A DNA stretch of 64,000 bases from Bowmanella pacifica (GTDB taxonomy: Bacteria; Pseudomonadota; Gammaproteobacteria; Enterobacterales; Alteromonadaceae), in assembly GCF_014645355.1 (NCBI RefSeq), contig NZ_BMLS01000007.1:62001-126000 (forward strand), given 5' to 3'. A program made the translations under genes and the position numbers. Positions within the stretch are counted from its first letter, which is position 1, and each line of letters begins with the position of its first letter. The notes beneath the pieces were generated by a model. That model worked only from the letters and a program-made list of their open reading frames with translations. It was not told where the DNA came from and made no database searches. Shown one piece after another: positions 49,281-58,918 of this stretch.

Positions 49281-49955
49281 TTAACGACGGCCATTATTCA
49301 AATAACCATGCTCGGCCAGAAATGCCAAACTGATATCTTTACCTGGTCCCGGCTCTGCGGCCTTTTCACCGAGTAACAGGCGCTCCAGATAGCGGGCAAC
49401 CACATCGACTTCCAAATTCACTTTGGTACCACTTTGGTAATCGCCAATATTAGTTTCTTTGAGAGTGTGCGGTACCAAGGTCAGTTTAAAACGTGCCCCA
49501 TCCACGTCGTTCACCGTCAGGCTTACGCCATCAACGGTAATCGAGCCCTTTTCAGCAATATACTTTGCTAATTCGTCTGGCGCCTGGATCCAAATTTCCA
49601 CCGCCCGGGCTGTACTTTGTATCGACAAAACCTGCCCGACGCCATCCACGTGGCCACTGACAATATGACCGCCAAAACGGGTGGACGCTAACATGGCCTT
49701 CTCTAAATTGACACGCTGACCTATCTGATAGCTGGCAAATCCTGAGCGTTTTAGCGTCTCGGAAGAAAGATCGGCTACGTAGTGCGAGTCGGAAAACTCC
49801 ACCACGGTTAAGCACACACCATTTGTTGCGATACTGTCGCCTAAGGCCACATCGCTCATATCCAGCTTGCCACTGGCTACCGTCAAACGGACATCACCGC
49901 CGACTGGCTGTATTGCGTTGATCTTACCAACGGCTTGAATAATACCTGTAAACAC
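49281..49955 (-). CDS. ribE: Riboflavin synthase
   Basis: Riboflavin synthase (the E. coli ribC product) dismutates two lumazine molecules into riboflavin. The 224-aa protein has two homologous beta-barrel halves, starting MFTGIIQAVGKINA (GTG start), with NGVCLTVV in the first half and DGVSLTVNDV in the second, and both halves carry G-x-x-x-SGHVDG-like loops. It lies between ribD and ribBX, 28 bp after ribD. Confidence 0.95.
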   Translation of the reverse strand: MFTGIIQAVGKINAIQPVGGDVRLTVASGKLDMSDVALGDSIATNGVCLTVVEFSDSHYVADLSSETLKRSGFASYQIGQRVNLEKAMLASTRFGGHIVSGHVDGVGQVLSIQSTARAVEIWIQAPDELAKYIAEKGSITVDGVSLTVNDVDGARFKLTLVPHTLKETNIGDYQSGTKVNLEVDVVARYLERLLLGEKAAEPGPGKDISLAFLAEHGYLNNGRR

Positions 49956-49983
49956 CTTCTACCCCGTTACTATTGATTCTGGC

Positions 49984-51105
49984 TCAGGCCTGCGAATAAC
50001 CCACAGCAGCAGTCAGTCTGAGATCCTCTCCGACCAATCGCACATCCTGCCATTCTAACCCTATCGCCTGCTCCATATGGCTAAGGCTCGGCAGCAAGGC
50101 AAGTCCTTTGGCTTTATCACCCATAAGTTTAGGTGCCTGATATAGCATCAGCGTATCGACCAACTGATATTGCAACAACGCTCCCGCCAAGGCCGCACCA
50201 GCTTCAACCCATAGATTGTTAACGCCGGACTCGGCCAAATGGGCCATCAACGCAGGTAAGCTCACTCGCTTGCCTTTATCCTGGCATTGCCACTGACGTA
50301 CCTGCTGCCCATATAAATGCGGACTAACGGACTTATTCGCAAGTAAGACAGGACCGGGGGTTTGAAAAAGTCGATACTCCGGTGTTAATTGATTGCGGCT
50401 ATCAACAATTACCCTAAGCGGTTGTCTCACAGCCAGCTCGCCTATACCTAACTGCTCAGCACTAACGCGCAAATTCAGTTGCGGATCATCAATCATCACT
50501 GTGCCCGAACCGGTCAGAATGGCGCAACTGGTTGCCCTTTGATGCTGCACATCAAGGCGTGCCTTTTCACTGGTAATCCACTGGCTATGACCATTTTCCA
50601 TGGCCGTTTTTCCATCCAGACTGGCGGCCAGTTTGAGGGTCACCCAGGGACGCCCCTGGCTCATTCGCTGGATAAACCCCCGGTTCAGCGCGCTAGCCTG
50701 TCCTTGTAGTAACCCGACCTGAACTTCAATGCCCGCATCGCGTAATTTTTGCAAACCATGGCCGGCAACAAGGGGGTTGGGGTCCTGCATGGCAGCCACT
50801 ACTCTGGCAACCCCGGCTTGGATAAGCCCTTCTGCACAAGGTGGGGTTTTACCATGATGGCTACAAGGCTCCAAGGTTACATAAGCGGTGGCCCCGCGCG
50901 CATTAGCGCCCGCCTGACGCAAAGCAAACACTTCGGCGTGAGGGCCGCCGGCCTGCTCATGCCAGCCTTCCCCTACCATCTCGCCACTGGCCGAGACAAT
51001 CACACAGCCAACATTAGGGTTGGGCGATGTGGTAAAGCGGCCACGCGCTGCCAGTTGCAGTGCTCTGGCCATCCACTGATGATCAACCTGGCTGAATACC
51101 GACAT
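49984..51105 (-). CDS. ribD: Bifunctional diaminohydroxyphosphoribosylaminopyrimidine deaminase / reductase
   Basis: RibD carries out the deamination and side-chain reduction of riboflavin synthesis. The 373-aa protein has the deaminase zinc site GPHAEVFALRQAG and YVTLEPCSHHGKTPPCAEGL (HAE and PCxxxxxxxxC), then a reductase domain with KLAASLDGKTAM and LWVEAGAALAGALLQ. Its start is one base past the nrdR stop, so translation is coupled. Order nrdR-ribD-ribE-ribBX. Confidence 0.96.
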   Translation of the reverse strand: MSVFSQVDHQWMARALQLAARGRFTTSPNPNVGCVIVSASGEMVGEGWHEQAGGPHAEVFALRQAGANARGATAYVTLEPCSHHGKTPPCAEGLIQAGVARVVAAMQDPNPLVAGHGLQKLRDAGIEVQVGLLQGQASALNRGFIQRMSQGRPWVTLKLAASLDGKTAMENGHSQWITSEKARLDVQHQRATSCAILTGSGTVMIDDPQLNLRVSAEQLGIGELAVRQPLRVIVDSRNQLTPEYRLFQTPGPVLLANKSVSPHLYGQQVRQWQCQDKGKRVSLPALMAHLAESGVNNLWVEAGAALAGALLQYQLVDTLMLYQAPKLMGDKAKGLALLPSLSHMEQAIGLEWQDVRLVGEDLRLTAAVGYSQA

Positions 51106-51106
51106 A

Positions 51107-51556
51107 TCAGTCTCCCAACCGGGCTATTTCTTCGCCAAATTCACGGATATCTTCAAACGAGCGATAAACCGAAGCAAAGCGCACGTAAGCCACTTTATCC
51201 AGCTCTTTGAGCTCATCCATTATAACGTTACCAATCAGCTTGCTGCTGACCTCCCGCTCTCCGGTAGCACGTAATGTGGACATAATCCGGTTAACGCATT
51301 TCTCTACTTGCTCAGTGCTGACCGGACGCTTTTCCAGCGCCCGCTGTAAGCCGGCCCGTAATTTTTCTTCGTTAAAGGGCTCCCTGGAGCCATCGCGTTT
51401 AACCACTTTGGGCATGACAAGTTCAGCGGTTTCAAAGGTCGTAAAGCGCTCATGACACTTGAGGCATTCACGGCGACGACGAATCTGATGACCTTCGGCC
51501 ACCAAACGCGAATCGATGACTTTGGTTTCCTGTTCAGAACAAAAGGGACAATACAT
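51107..51556 (-). CDS. nrdR: Transcriptional repressor NrdR
   Basis: NrdR represses ribonucleotide reductase genes in response to dATP/ATP. From the ATG at 51556 it is 149 aa: an N-terminal zinc ribbon (CPFC... and [12 protein letters not shown], two CxxC pairs), then an ATP-cone with [35 protein letters not shown] longer start at 51589 is not supported. First gene of nrdR-ribD, as in E. coli. Confidence 0.96.
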   Translation of the reverse strand: MYCPFCSEQETKVIDSRLVAEGHQIRRRRECLKCHERFTTFETAELVMPKVVKRDGSREPFNEEKLRAGLQRALEKRPVSTEQVEKCVNRIMSTLRATGEREVSSKLIGNVIMDELKELDKVAYVRFASVYRSFEDIREFGEEIARLGD

Positions 51557-51665
51557 GGTCACTCCAGGAAGGAAAACGAGCTGCGGCAAATTGTGCGCTT
51601 GACTTGTTGAGTCAGGCAGCCGCCGCTAAGCTATCAAAAAAACGCTCTGGTTAACAGTGATTGCG

Positions 51666-52118
51666 ATGCGTAACACCAACAGCGTACTGCTGCTAGTCAT
51701 ATTTCTGCTACCTTCCTTTGCCACATTCGCTGACTGCAATGACTTAAGTGCGTTACATTGGCTGCTTGGCCAATGGCAACAACAAGGCGACGATAAAAAC
51801 TATCAGGAAAATTGGTATCAGGTAAGTCCACATAGCTTTGAAGGTACAGCAGGCAGTGGCAGTCAGAATGCTGCTCAGCGGGAGGCGCTACGGATAGTGA
51901 ATATGCAGGGGAAACTATTTTATCTGGCAAAAGTCAGCGAAAATCCACTGCCGATAGCCTTTTTGTTGCAACACTGTCATGCTGGCGAAGCCATATTTGT
52001 CAACGCCGGGCATGATTTTCCTCAGCGTCTTCACTACAAGAGGGTGCAGGACAAGCTGATAATAAGAGTCGAGTCGTTGCAGGGAAAAGGTTTCTCCCTG
52101 CAACTACACAAAAAATAG
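51666..52118 (+). CDS. Secreted DUF6265-like protein
   Basis: A 150-aa exported protein: signal peptide (SVLLLVIFLLPSFATFADC), then a small beta-rich domain beginning LHWLLGQWQQ, with ENWYQVSPHSFEGTAGSGS and NAGHDFPQRLHYKRV, typical of DUF6265 (lipocalin/THAP4-like fold). Function unknown. I chose the ATG at 51666; a GTG at 51657 is also in frame. It converges on the porin with one base between stops. Confidence 0.72.
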   Translation: MRNTNSVLLLVIFLLPSFATFADCNDLSALHWLLGQWQQQGDDKNYQENWYQVSPHSFEGTAGSGSQNAAQREALRIVNMQGKLFYLAKVSENPLPIAFLLQHCHAGEAIFVNAGHDFPQRLHYKRVQDKLIIRVESLQGKGFSLQLHKK

Positions 52119-52119
52119 C

Positions 52120-53046
52120 TTAAAAGCCTACGCTGAGTTTATGTTCAACCCCTAGGGCCAGGTAACGTCGATCAGGGATATCTTGCTGCTCAATATTAGC
52201 GCCCCATACATACAACTTGGTTTGCTTACCTAAACGGTAGTCGACACCCAAGTTATAAGTACGGTCGTCTTCCATGGTTTGGGCCTGAGCGCGCAGTTCC
52301 CAATCCCCCCATCGGTGACTGTAACTGACTAAGCCCCCTTCACGACTTTCACCACCATCTGCCGGTTCTTGCTGCTGCAGCATCAGGCCCAACTTGCCGG
52401 CTCCTAACTTATAATGCAAAGAAGCACGCGTGACATCATAGCCTGCCACATCAAAATCCTGCGCCAGCGCTGCAAACAGATCGGCTTTTTTCAGCTCAGC
52501 ATCACCATAAAACAATCCTGCCGATACCGCATCGTCACCTTCTGCCGACTTTTCAGCCTGATAACTTACCACCCCATAAAAACCGCCAAAGACCGGCGAT
52601 GTGTAAGTGGCCACATCAGACAAACGGTTTTCTCCCTTCCAAATGGAGGCAATGTCACCCTCATAATGGTTGTATAGGTCTATCTTTCCTTGGGCCATCC
52701 ACAATGCAGTAAAATTGCGCCCCAGGGTCAACTCTCCCAGGCGGCTGCGTAACCCAACATATTGAGGACGTTCGGTAAGGTTATCGACACCTTTTTCCCC
52801 GGTGATATCCACCTTCCATTCCAGACGATAAACAACCTGGATATCGTCCTCCAGCGCCACCTCACCTTTCACCCCAATCCAAGAGTTGTTGCTACGAATT
52901 TCCGAAAAGTTATCCTGCCCTTCATCGGCAGACTGCGCGTTGACATTCAACTTGGCATAAAACTGCCCCTGATGGTCCAACTCTGCGCTGGCCAAAGTGC
53001 TGAACATGCCTGCGGCAATCAGTATTGCGATGTTGTTTCTCTGCAT
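52120..53046 (-). CDS. Gram-negative porin
   Basis: A 308-aa outer-membrane protein: signal peptide (NNIAILIAAGMFSTLASA), then a beta-barrel with alternating hydrophobic strands, a typical opening DHQGQFYAKLNVNAQ, YRLEWKVDITG, LGRNFTALWM (loop-3 region), and a C-terminal phenylalanine (HKLSVGF). General or weakly selective porins form trimers for small solutes; the specificity is not visible. It is divergent from the chemoreceptor. Confidence 0.85.
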   Translation of the reverse strand: MQRNNIAILIAAGMFSTLASAELDHQGQFYAKLNVNAQSADEGQDNFSEIRSNNSWIGVKGEVALEDDIQVVYRLEWKVDITGEKGVDNLTERPQYVGLRSRLGELTLGRNFTALWMAQGKIDLYNHYEGDIASIWKGENRLSDVATYTSPVFGGFYGVVSYQAEKSAEGDDAVSAGLFYGDAELKKADLFAALAQDFDVAGYDVTRASLHYKLGAGKLGLMLQQQEPADGGESREGGLVSYSHRWGDWELRAQAQTMEDDRTYNLGVDYRLGKQTKLYVWGANIEQQDIPDRRYLALGVEHKLSVGF

Positions 53047-53256
53047 TGCGTCTCTCTCCCGATATCCTGGTACCTGAGCACCTAGTATTCACAAATGCTG
53101 GCAAGGATAACCTATCACCTTGTTAACCAATGGCTTATGATCATACTAAGGTGTCAATAAACATGCTTTTTTATATCAACAAGGTTGCGGTATTGTTACA
53201 AATGCATCCCAGCTAAGTGGCCCACGCCGGGCATTCGTTAAGAAGGATTCACCATC

Positions 53257-54900
53257 ATGGTTGACGTCAATAACCTGACCATCCGGGTTAAGTTCTCTAT
53301 TCCTTTACTGATCATTGGCCTACTAGCCATTCTGGTTAGCGTTCTTAGCATCAATAGTGCGAGGCGACTTTCCAACGACGCCAATCTGCTGTCCTCCACC
53401 TTTATGAACGCCATAGATACCGGTTTAAATGCCGACCGCGACTTATATCAGGCGCTAACCGCCAGCCAAAGCTACGTCACCAAGCGGCATTTGCAGTTAT
53501 CGGGCGCGGAGCAGGATCGCAAAGATTTTCAAGAAAATGCCCAGCAGGCGCAGGAGCGTATGAATCAAGTGCGTGCGATGGTGAAAGATTACCCACAAAT
53601 AGGCGCTGCCATCGGTAACTTCGATCGGGATTATCAAACCTGGCTAAATGCCGCCAACCAGGTTTTCAGCCTGTCTGATGCAGGCAAAACCGCTGAGGCA
53701 GCCGAACATAACAGCACTGAGGTTATGGCCCATTTCGCACAACTCAGGGAACACTATGATGTTATGGGCGCCATGGTTAAGGAACTGGCAGATGATATTG
53801 CCAGCCAGGCCCAGAAATCTAATGCTGCCCAGCGCAACACTATGCTGATAGTAATTCTGCTGGTTATTGCCGCCAGTGCGATAAGCATCCTCTTTGGTCC
53901 CAAAATGGTCACCAACCGGGTAGAAGAGCTTAATCGCATGATTGCCACGATCAGCGAAGGTGAAGGGGATCTTAGAGGCAGACTGGACAGTTCAGGCAAA
54001 GACGAGTTGTCGCAACTGGCGGGTACCTTTAACGGCCTGATGCAAAAACTGCAGGACCTTATCAGAATGATTAAGGGCGATGCAGAAACCCTGGACTCAT
54101 CCGTCAATAAGTTAAATCACTCTGCCGATGAGAGCCATAACATTTCTGGAGAGCAAAACTCTAACCTGGATCAAATTGCCACCGCCGTTAACGAGCTTAG
54201 CCACGCGGTACATGAGGTGGCCAGTAATTCACAAACCGCCTTAGCTGAAACTCGCGAAGCCAAAGAGAAAACCGGGCAGTCCGGGGTTGTGGTGGAAGAA
54301 TCCGTCGCCAGCATCAGTAAATTATCCGGCTCAGTCAGTCACGCCAGCAGCGTGATCAGTAAGCTGGCCGAAGAGTCCAAAAATATCGCCCAGGTATTGG
54401 ATGTTATCCGCGGCATTGCCGAACAAACCAACCTGCTGGCGCTAAATGCCGCTATCGAGGCCGCCCGGGCCGGCGAGCAAGGCCGGGGTTTTGCCGTAGT
54501 TGCAGACGAAGTAAGAACTCTGGCCAGTCGTACTCAACAATCAACCGCAGATATCCAGCGTATGATTGCGGGCCTTGAAAATGGCGTTAGTGAGGCAGTC
54601 AGTGCCATGAATGCTGGCACCAGCGAGGTCGACGGCGTGGTTGAAATGTCACAGCGAATCCAGTCTTCGCTCAATACAGTGGAACATGCGGTGAATCAAA
54701 CTAATGATATGATTTACCAGATCGCCACTGCCACCGAAGAACAAAGCAAAGTGGTGGATGAGATCAACCGCAACATCACTATGCTTAACAGCCTGTCACA
54801 GAAAAATATGTCGGTGGTGGGTAACACCAAAGATGTGGCTGATGAAATTGCCAGTATGGCCAAGGGACTCAATGACAATGTAGGTCGCTTTAAAGTCTGA
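53257..54900 (+). CDS. Methyl-accepting chemotaxis protein
   Basis: A 547-aa inner-membrane chemoreceptor. Helix 1 lies at about 13-33, a periplasmic four-helix-bundle-like sensor domain at about 35-190, helix 2 at about 197-213, then a HAMP domain (about 214-268, VTNRVEELNRMIATISEGEGDLRGRL) and a coiled-coil signalling domain with the conserved tip IAEQTNLLALNAAIEAARAGEQGRGFAVVADEVRTLA. Ligand unknown. It would signal through CheA to the flagellar motor, whose stator (pomAB) is in this window. A clear ribosome-binding site (AAGGA) precedes the start. Confidence 0.92.
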   Translation: MVDVNNLTIRVKFSIPLLIIGLLAILVSVLSINSARRLSNDANLLSSTFMNAIDTGLNADRDLYQALTASQSYVTKRHLQLSGAEQDRKDFQENAQQAQERMNQVRAMVKDYPQIGAAIGNFDRDYQTWLNAANQVFSLSDAGKTAEAAEHNSTEVMAHFAQLREHYDVMGAMVKELADDIASQAQKSNAAQRNTMLIVILLVIAASAISILFGPKMVTNRVEELNRMIATISEGEGDLRGRLDSSGKDELSQLAGTFNGLMQKLQDLIRMIKGDAETLDSSVNKLNHSADESHNISGEQNSNLDQIATAVNELSHAVHEVASNSQTALAETREAKEKTGQSGVVVEESVASISKLSGSVSHASSVISKLAEESKNIAQVLDVIRGIAEQTNLLALNAAIEAARAGEQGRGFAVVADEVRTLASRTQQSTADIQRMIAGLENGVSEAVSAMNAGTSEVDGVVEMSQRIQSSLNTVEHAVNQTNDMIYQIATATEEQSKVVDEINRNITMLNSLSQKNMSVVGNTKDVADEIASMAKGLNDNVGRFKV

Positions 54901-54910
54901 GTGCAGACAT

Positions 54911-54942
54911 AAAAAAACGCAGCCAACTGGCTGCGTTTTTTA
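54911..54942. terminator. Bidirectional terminator between chemoreceptor and glyA
   Basis: ACGCAGCC (54917-54924) and GGCTGCGT (54929-54936) form a stem with four-base loop, flanked by a run of A on one side and T on the other. It serves both convergent genes. Confidence 0.9.
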
Positions 54943-54960
54943 TATCAAGCTGAATCCTGA

Positions 54961-56217
54961 TTACGCGTAAACCGGGAAGGCTTCACACAAAGTAACCACT
55001 TCACCTTTGATACGCTCAATCACAGACTCATCGCCCATGTTGTCCAGCACATCACAAATCCAGCTAGCCACTTGCTTAGCCTGCTCTTCTTTAAAACCGC
55101 GACGCGTAATAGCAGGTGTGCCGATACGCAGGCCACTGGTAACAAAAGGAGAACGAGGATCATTAGGTACAGAGTTCTTGTTTACCGTGATGTTGGCACG
55201 ACCAAGGGCAGCATCGGCATCTTTACCTGTGATGTCCTTGTCAATCAGATCCAACAGGAACAAATGGTTTTCAGTACCGTTAGAAACCACCTTGTAACCA
55301 CGGTCCTGCATAACAGATACCATAGCTTTGGCGTTCACTATTACTTGCTGTTGGTAAGCTTTAAACTCTGGCTGCAGGGCTTCTTTGAAGGCCACCGCTT
55401 TGGCAGCAATCACGTGGCACAGAGGGCCGCCTTGATTGCCTGGGAATACTGAGCTGTTAAGCTTTTTGTAGATGTCTTCATCACCACAGGCAGACAGAAT
55501 CAGACCACCACGAGGACCCGCCAGGGTTTTGTGCGTCGTCGTTGTTACCACATGCGCGTGAGGCAATGGGTTAGGATACAGACCTGCGGCAACTAAACCT
55601 GCAACGTGCGCCATATCCACCAGCAGGTAAGCACCTACTTTGTCAGCGATAGCGCGGAAACGGGACCAGTCCATAATGCCTGAGTAAGCAGAGAAACCGG
55701 CAATAATCATGCGCGGCTTATGCTCTAGTGCCAGCGCTTCAACCTGCGCGTAATCCACTTCACCTGTTTCTTCATTCAAACCATACTGAACCGAGTGATA
55801 GGTTTTGCCAGAGAAGCTCACCTTCGCACCATGTGTCAGGTGACCACCGTGTGCCAGGCTCATCCCCAACACCACATCGTTGGCTTCCAACAATGCCATA
55901 AACACGGCGCTGTTGGCTTGTGAACCCGAATGAGGCTGTACGTTGGCGTAATCGGCGCCGAACAGCTGCTTGGCACGTTCAATGGCCAAATCTTCTGCCA
56001 CGTCTACATACTCACAACCACCGTAGTAACGCTTATGAGGGTAACCTTCGGCGTACTTGTTGGTCAGCTGAGAACCCTGCGCTTCCAGCACTCTGGGGCT
56101 ACAGTAGTTTTCTGAGGCGATGAGCTCAATATGATGCTCTTGACGCTGAGTCTCATTCTGAATGGCCTGATACAGTTCAGGGTCGAAATCTTGGATATTC
56201 ATGGCGCGTGAAAGCAT
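54961..56217 (-). CDS. glyA: Serine hydroxymethyltransferase
   Basis: GlyA converts serine and tetrahydrofolate to glycine and methylene-THF, using PLP. The 418-aa protein has [12 protein letters not shown], the PLP lysine in [15 protein letters not shown], and [14 protein letters not shown]. The start at 56217 is supported by a GAGGAGAAACG ribosome-binding site. It links to folC and pdxB, also encoded here. Divergent from ettA; candidate promoter boxes are listed separately. Confidence 0.97.
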   Translation of the reverse strand: MLSRAMNIQDFDPELYQAIQNETQRQEHHIELIASENYCSPRVLEAQGSQLTNKYAEGYPHKRYYGGCEYVDVAEDLAIERAKQLFGADYANVQPHSGSQANSAVFMALLEANDVVLGMSLAHGGHLTHGAKVSFSGKTYHSVQYGLNEETGEVDYAQVEALALEHKPRMIIAGFSAYSGIMDWSRFRAIADKVGAYLLVDMAHVAGLVAAGLYPNPLPHAHVVTTTTHKTLAGPRGGLILSACGDEDIYKKLNSSVFPGNQGGPLCHVIAAKAVAFKEALQPEFKAYQQQVIVNAKAMVSVMQDRGYKVVSNGTENHLFLLDLIDKDITGKDADAALGRANITVNKNSVPNDPRSPFVTSGLRIGTPAITRRGFKEEQAKQVASWICDVLDNMGDESVIERIKGEVVTLCEAFPVYA

Positions 56218-56279
56218 CGTTTCTCCTCAGGGAATGGGGGCCATCGTTGGCCAAATCGGTCTGCGAAAAAAGAGGCCAT

Positions 56280-56307
56280 ATTCTAGCCATTTTGCCCAGG
56301 ATGTACA
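56280..56307 (-). promoter_or_regulatory. Candidate glyA promoter
   Basis: Minus-strand TGTACA (56302-56307) and TAGAAT (56280-56285) with a 16-bp spacer; the leader would be about 55 nt. Confidence 0.4.
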
Positions 56308-56382
56308 TAGGCTTGCGCCGATTGCCGCCGCCGTATATCTGATAACAATAAATTAACCACTGTAACGGCTTGATTGACCGGC

Positions 56383-56411
56383 TTTAAACCGCCAGCGTTA
56401 CTGTTTAGAAT
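56383..56411 (+). promoter_or_regulatory. Candidate ettA promoter
   Basis: TTTAAA (56383-56388) and TAGAAT (56406-56411) with a 17-bp spacer; transcription would start near 56418, 30 bp before the start codon. Confidence 0.4.
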
Positions 56412-56447
56412 AGCCGCCATCTTTAATCAGCAGAGTCTTGTACTTCC

Positions 56448-58115
56448 ATGTCTCAATACGTTTATAGCATGCACCGGGTTGGCAAAGTTGTGCCACCTAA
56501 GCGTGAAATCCTGAAAAATATCTCTCTGAGCTTTTTCCCCGGCGCCAAGATCGGCGTATTAGGTTTGAACGGTGCAGGTAAATCTACCCTGCTGCGTATT
56601 ATGGCCGGCATCGACAAGGACATTGAGGGCGAAGCCCGTCCACAACCTGGTATCAAAATCGGATACCTGCCACAGGAACCTCGTCTGGACGAAAGTAAAG
56701 ATGTGCGCGGCAATATCGAAGAAGCGGTAGCCGATGTGGTTCATGCCCTGAAACGCCTGGATGAAGTTTACGCCGCCTATGCTGACGAAGATGCAGACTT
56801 CGACGCTCTGGCGAAAGAGCAAGGCGAACTTGAGGCCATTATTCAGGCTAAAGACGGCCACAACTTGGATCATGCTCTTGAGCGTGCAGCCGATGCCCTG
56901 CGCCTGCCCCCTTGGGATGCCGATGTGAGCAAACTGTCCGGTGGTGAGCGTCGCCGCGTAGCACTGTGCCGCCTGCTGTTAGAAAAACCCGACATGCTGC
57001 TGCTCGACGAACCAACCAACCACTTGGATGCCGAGTCCGTTGCCTGGCTGGAGCGCTTCCTGCACGACTATGAAGGCACAGTAGTAGCCATTACCCACGA
57101 CCGTTACTTCCTGGATAATGTGGCCGGCTGGATCCTGGAGCTTGACCGTGGCTACGGTATTCCATGGGAAGGCAACTACTCCTCCTGGCTGGAACAAAAG
57201 GACCAACGTCTTGAGCAGGAAGAAAGAAGCGAGCAGGCCCGCCAGCGCTCCATTAAACAGGAACTGGAGTGGGTACGCAGCAATGCCAAAGGTCGCCAGG
57301 CCAAGAGCAAGGCCCGTATGGCCCGCTTTGAAGAACTGTCCAGCGGTGATTACCAAAAGCGTAATGAAACCAATGAGCTGTTTATTCCGCCCGGCGAGCG
57401 TTTAGGCGACAAGGTTATCGAAGTGAAAAACCTGCGTAAGTCTTATGGCGACCGGGTTCTGATTGATGACTTGAGCTTCACTATGCCCAAAGGCGCTATA
57501 GTCGGCATAATCGGCCCTAACGGCGCCGGTAAATCTACCCTGTTCCGTATGCTAAGCGGTATTGAACAACCGGATAGCGGCGAAATCGTTGTGGGCGAAA
57601 CAGTTAAACTCACCAGTGTTGAGCAGTTCCGCGATCACCTCGATGGCGATAAGACCGTTTGGCAACAAGTGTCTAACGGTCAGGATATTCTGCGTATCGG
57701 CAGCTTTGAGATTAACAGCCGCGCCTATGTCAGCCGTTTTAACTTCAAAGGCAATGACCAGCAGAAGTTTGTTAAGGATCTGTCCGGTGGTGAGCGAAAC
57801 CGTTTGCACTTAGCCGAGCTGTTAAAAGCCGGTGGTAACGTTTTGCTGCTTGATGAACCGACCAACGATTTGGACGTAGAAACCCTGCGTGCCTTAGAGA
57901 ACGCCTTGTTGGAATTCCCCGGCTGTGCCATGGTGATCTCGCACGACCGTTGGTTCCTGGACCGTGTTGCCACGCATATTCTGGACTACCGTGACGAAGG
58001 TCAGGTGAATTTCTACGAAGGTAACTACACCGACTACGAAGCCTGGCTAAAAGAAAACTTTGGTAAGGACGTCGTAGAACCACATAGGTTGAAGTACAAG
58101 AAAATTTCAAAGTAA
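56448..58115 (+). CDS. ettA: Energy-dependent translational throttle protein EttA (ABC-F)
   Basis: EttA is an ABC-F ATPase that binds the ribosomal E site and gates the first elongation step according to ATP/ADP. At 555 aa it has the same length as E. coli EttA. Two ATP-binding cassettes are seen: Walker A GLNGAGKST and GPNGAGKST, signature motifs LSGGERRRVALC and LSGGERNRLHLAELL, Walker B LLLDEPTNHLD and LLLDEPTNDLD. The arm insertion between is present. The last 12 codons and the stop lie within a 68-bp sequence that is repeated exactly downstream (58242-58309). Confidence 0.95.
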   Translation: MSQYVYSMHRVGKVVPPKREILKNISLSFFPGAKIGVLGLNGAGKSTLLRIMAGIDKDIEGEARPQPGIKIGYLPQEPRLDESKDVRGNIEEAVADVVHALKRLDEVYAAYADEDADFDALAKEQGELEAIIQAKDGHNLDHALERAADALRLPPWDADVSKLSGGERRRVALCRLLLEKPDMLLLDEPTNHLDAESVAWLERFLHDYEGTVVAITHDRYFLDNVAGWILELDRGYGIPWEGNYSSWLEQKDQRLEQEERSEQARQRSIKQELEWVRSNAKGRQAKSKARMARFEELSSGDYQKRNETNELFIPPGERLGDKVIEVKNLRKSYGDRVLIDDLSFTMPKGAIVGIIGPNGAGKSTLFRMLSGIEQPDSGEIVVGETVKLTSVEQFRDHLDGDKTVWQQVSNGQDILRIGSFEINSRAYVSRFNFKGNDQQKFVKDLSGGERNRLHLAELLKAGGNVLLLDEPTNDLDVETLRALENALLEFPGCAMVISHDRWFLDRVATHILDYRDEGQVNFYEGNYTDYEAWLKENFGKDVVEPHRLKYKKISK

Positions 58116-58147
58116 GGTTCTACGAATAGCGACAGGACGTCGCAGCT
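58080..58147 (+). repeat. First copy of a 68-bp direct repeat spanning the ettA stop
   Basis: It contains the final 12 ettA codons, including the stop, plus 32 bp of 3' flank. It appears identical base for base to 58242-58309. Confidence 0.95.
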
Positions 58148-58164
58148 TTCCTGAAGGAAAGTAC

Positions 58165-58197
58165 GCGATACCGGGTTCATCCTGGTATCGCTTCTTT
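58165..58197 (+). terminator. First terminator after ettA
   Basis: GCGATACC (58165-58172) and GGTATCGC (58184-58191) form a stem followed by TTCTTT. Confidence 0.6.
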
Positions 58198-58241
58198 AAG
58201 TCGCGCAGCAGGATGCCTAACGACCGATCAAGAAGCCCTAG

Positions 58242-58309
58242 CCACATAGGTTGAAGTACAAGAAAATTTCAAAGTAAGGTTCTACGAATAGCGACAGGAC
58301 GTCGCAGCT
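58242..58309 (+). repeat. Second copy of the 68-bp direct repeat
   Basis: Exact copy of 58080-58147, 162 bp downstream. It cannot be translated as the EttA end because an in-frame stop precedes it. Confidence 0.95.
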
Positions 58310-58333
58310 CAAGATTGAATTTATACACAGTTT

Positions 58334-58361
58334 AAGCCGGGCATCTCCCGGCTTTTCTTTT
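58334..58361 (+). terminator. Second terminator after ettA
   Basis: GCCGGG (58336-58341), a five-base loop and CCCGGC (58347-58352), followed by TTTTCTTTT. Confidence 0.8.
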
Positions 58362-58540
58362 CTCCACACGCCACTGTGCCTGCGGGCCTTGTGCTGCTTG
58401 GGCTAGCGCCAAAGGTTACAAAAAATTTTGTCCTTCACTCTTGGTTTTTTCACTATGAATCATACAATTAGCTTTAGGTTCAAGGTGTATTTTCAAGCAT
58501 CTGAGACTATGCTTAATACATTGTGGCAAGGCCAAGTACG

Positions 58541-58918
58541 ATGACAGCAGAAAACCGCCGTAAGTTTACCCGTATCGTTTTTTCTGCGCCCTGCGAATTA
58601 CGTCAGGGGCAGCGGCAATGGCAATGCGGCTTGCTGGATATTTCCCTCAAAGGGGTATTAATTGAGTGTCCTGCTGATTTTGATGCCGATCTGAAGCAAT
58701 CCATCCTGTTGGTGGTCAGTCTACCGGGAATGACCAGCAGTATTATGCTCGACGGCCAAATCAAACATGCCGACAACAAACAAATCGGTATCAAGATAAA
58801 TATGATAGACATAGACAGCGCATCCAATCTGCGCCGTCTTATTGAACTGAACGTGGGGGACGACTCCCTGTTGAAAAGGGAGTTGGAAGCATTAGTTTCC
58901 CCCGAGTCAAAGCCTTAA
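58541..58918 (+). CDS. PilZ-domain protein
   Basis: A 125-aa single-domain PilZ protein. The c-di-GMP-binding motifs are intact: RRKFTR (RxxxR) at about 6-11 and DISLKG (DxSxxG) at about 32-37. Family members act as effectors that bind c-di-GMP and alter motility or envelope processes; the partner is unknown. I chose the ATG at 58541 (MTAENRRKFTR) over the GTG at 58523. It converges on radA, overlapping it by four bases. Confidence 0.88.
   Translation: MTAENRRKFTRIVFSAPCELRQGQRQWQCGLLDISLKGVLIECPADFDADLKQSILLVVSLPGMTSSIMLDGQIKHADNKQIGIKINMIDIDSASNLRRLIELNVGDDSLLKRELEALVSPESKP

Larger units (their letters stand above)
58148..58522. other. Intergenic region after ettA
   Basis: About 375 bp with no supported gene. 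It holds a strong hairpin (58165-58191), the second 68-bp copy (58242-58309), a second terminator (58334-58361) and the promoter side of the PilZ gene. A short run at 58213-58241 resembles alternative EttA C-terminal codons out of frame. Confidence 0.6.
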
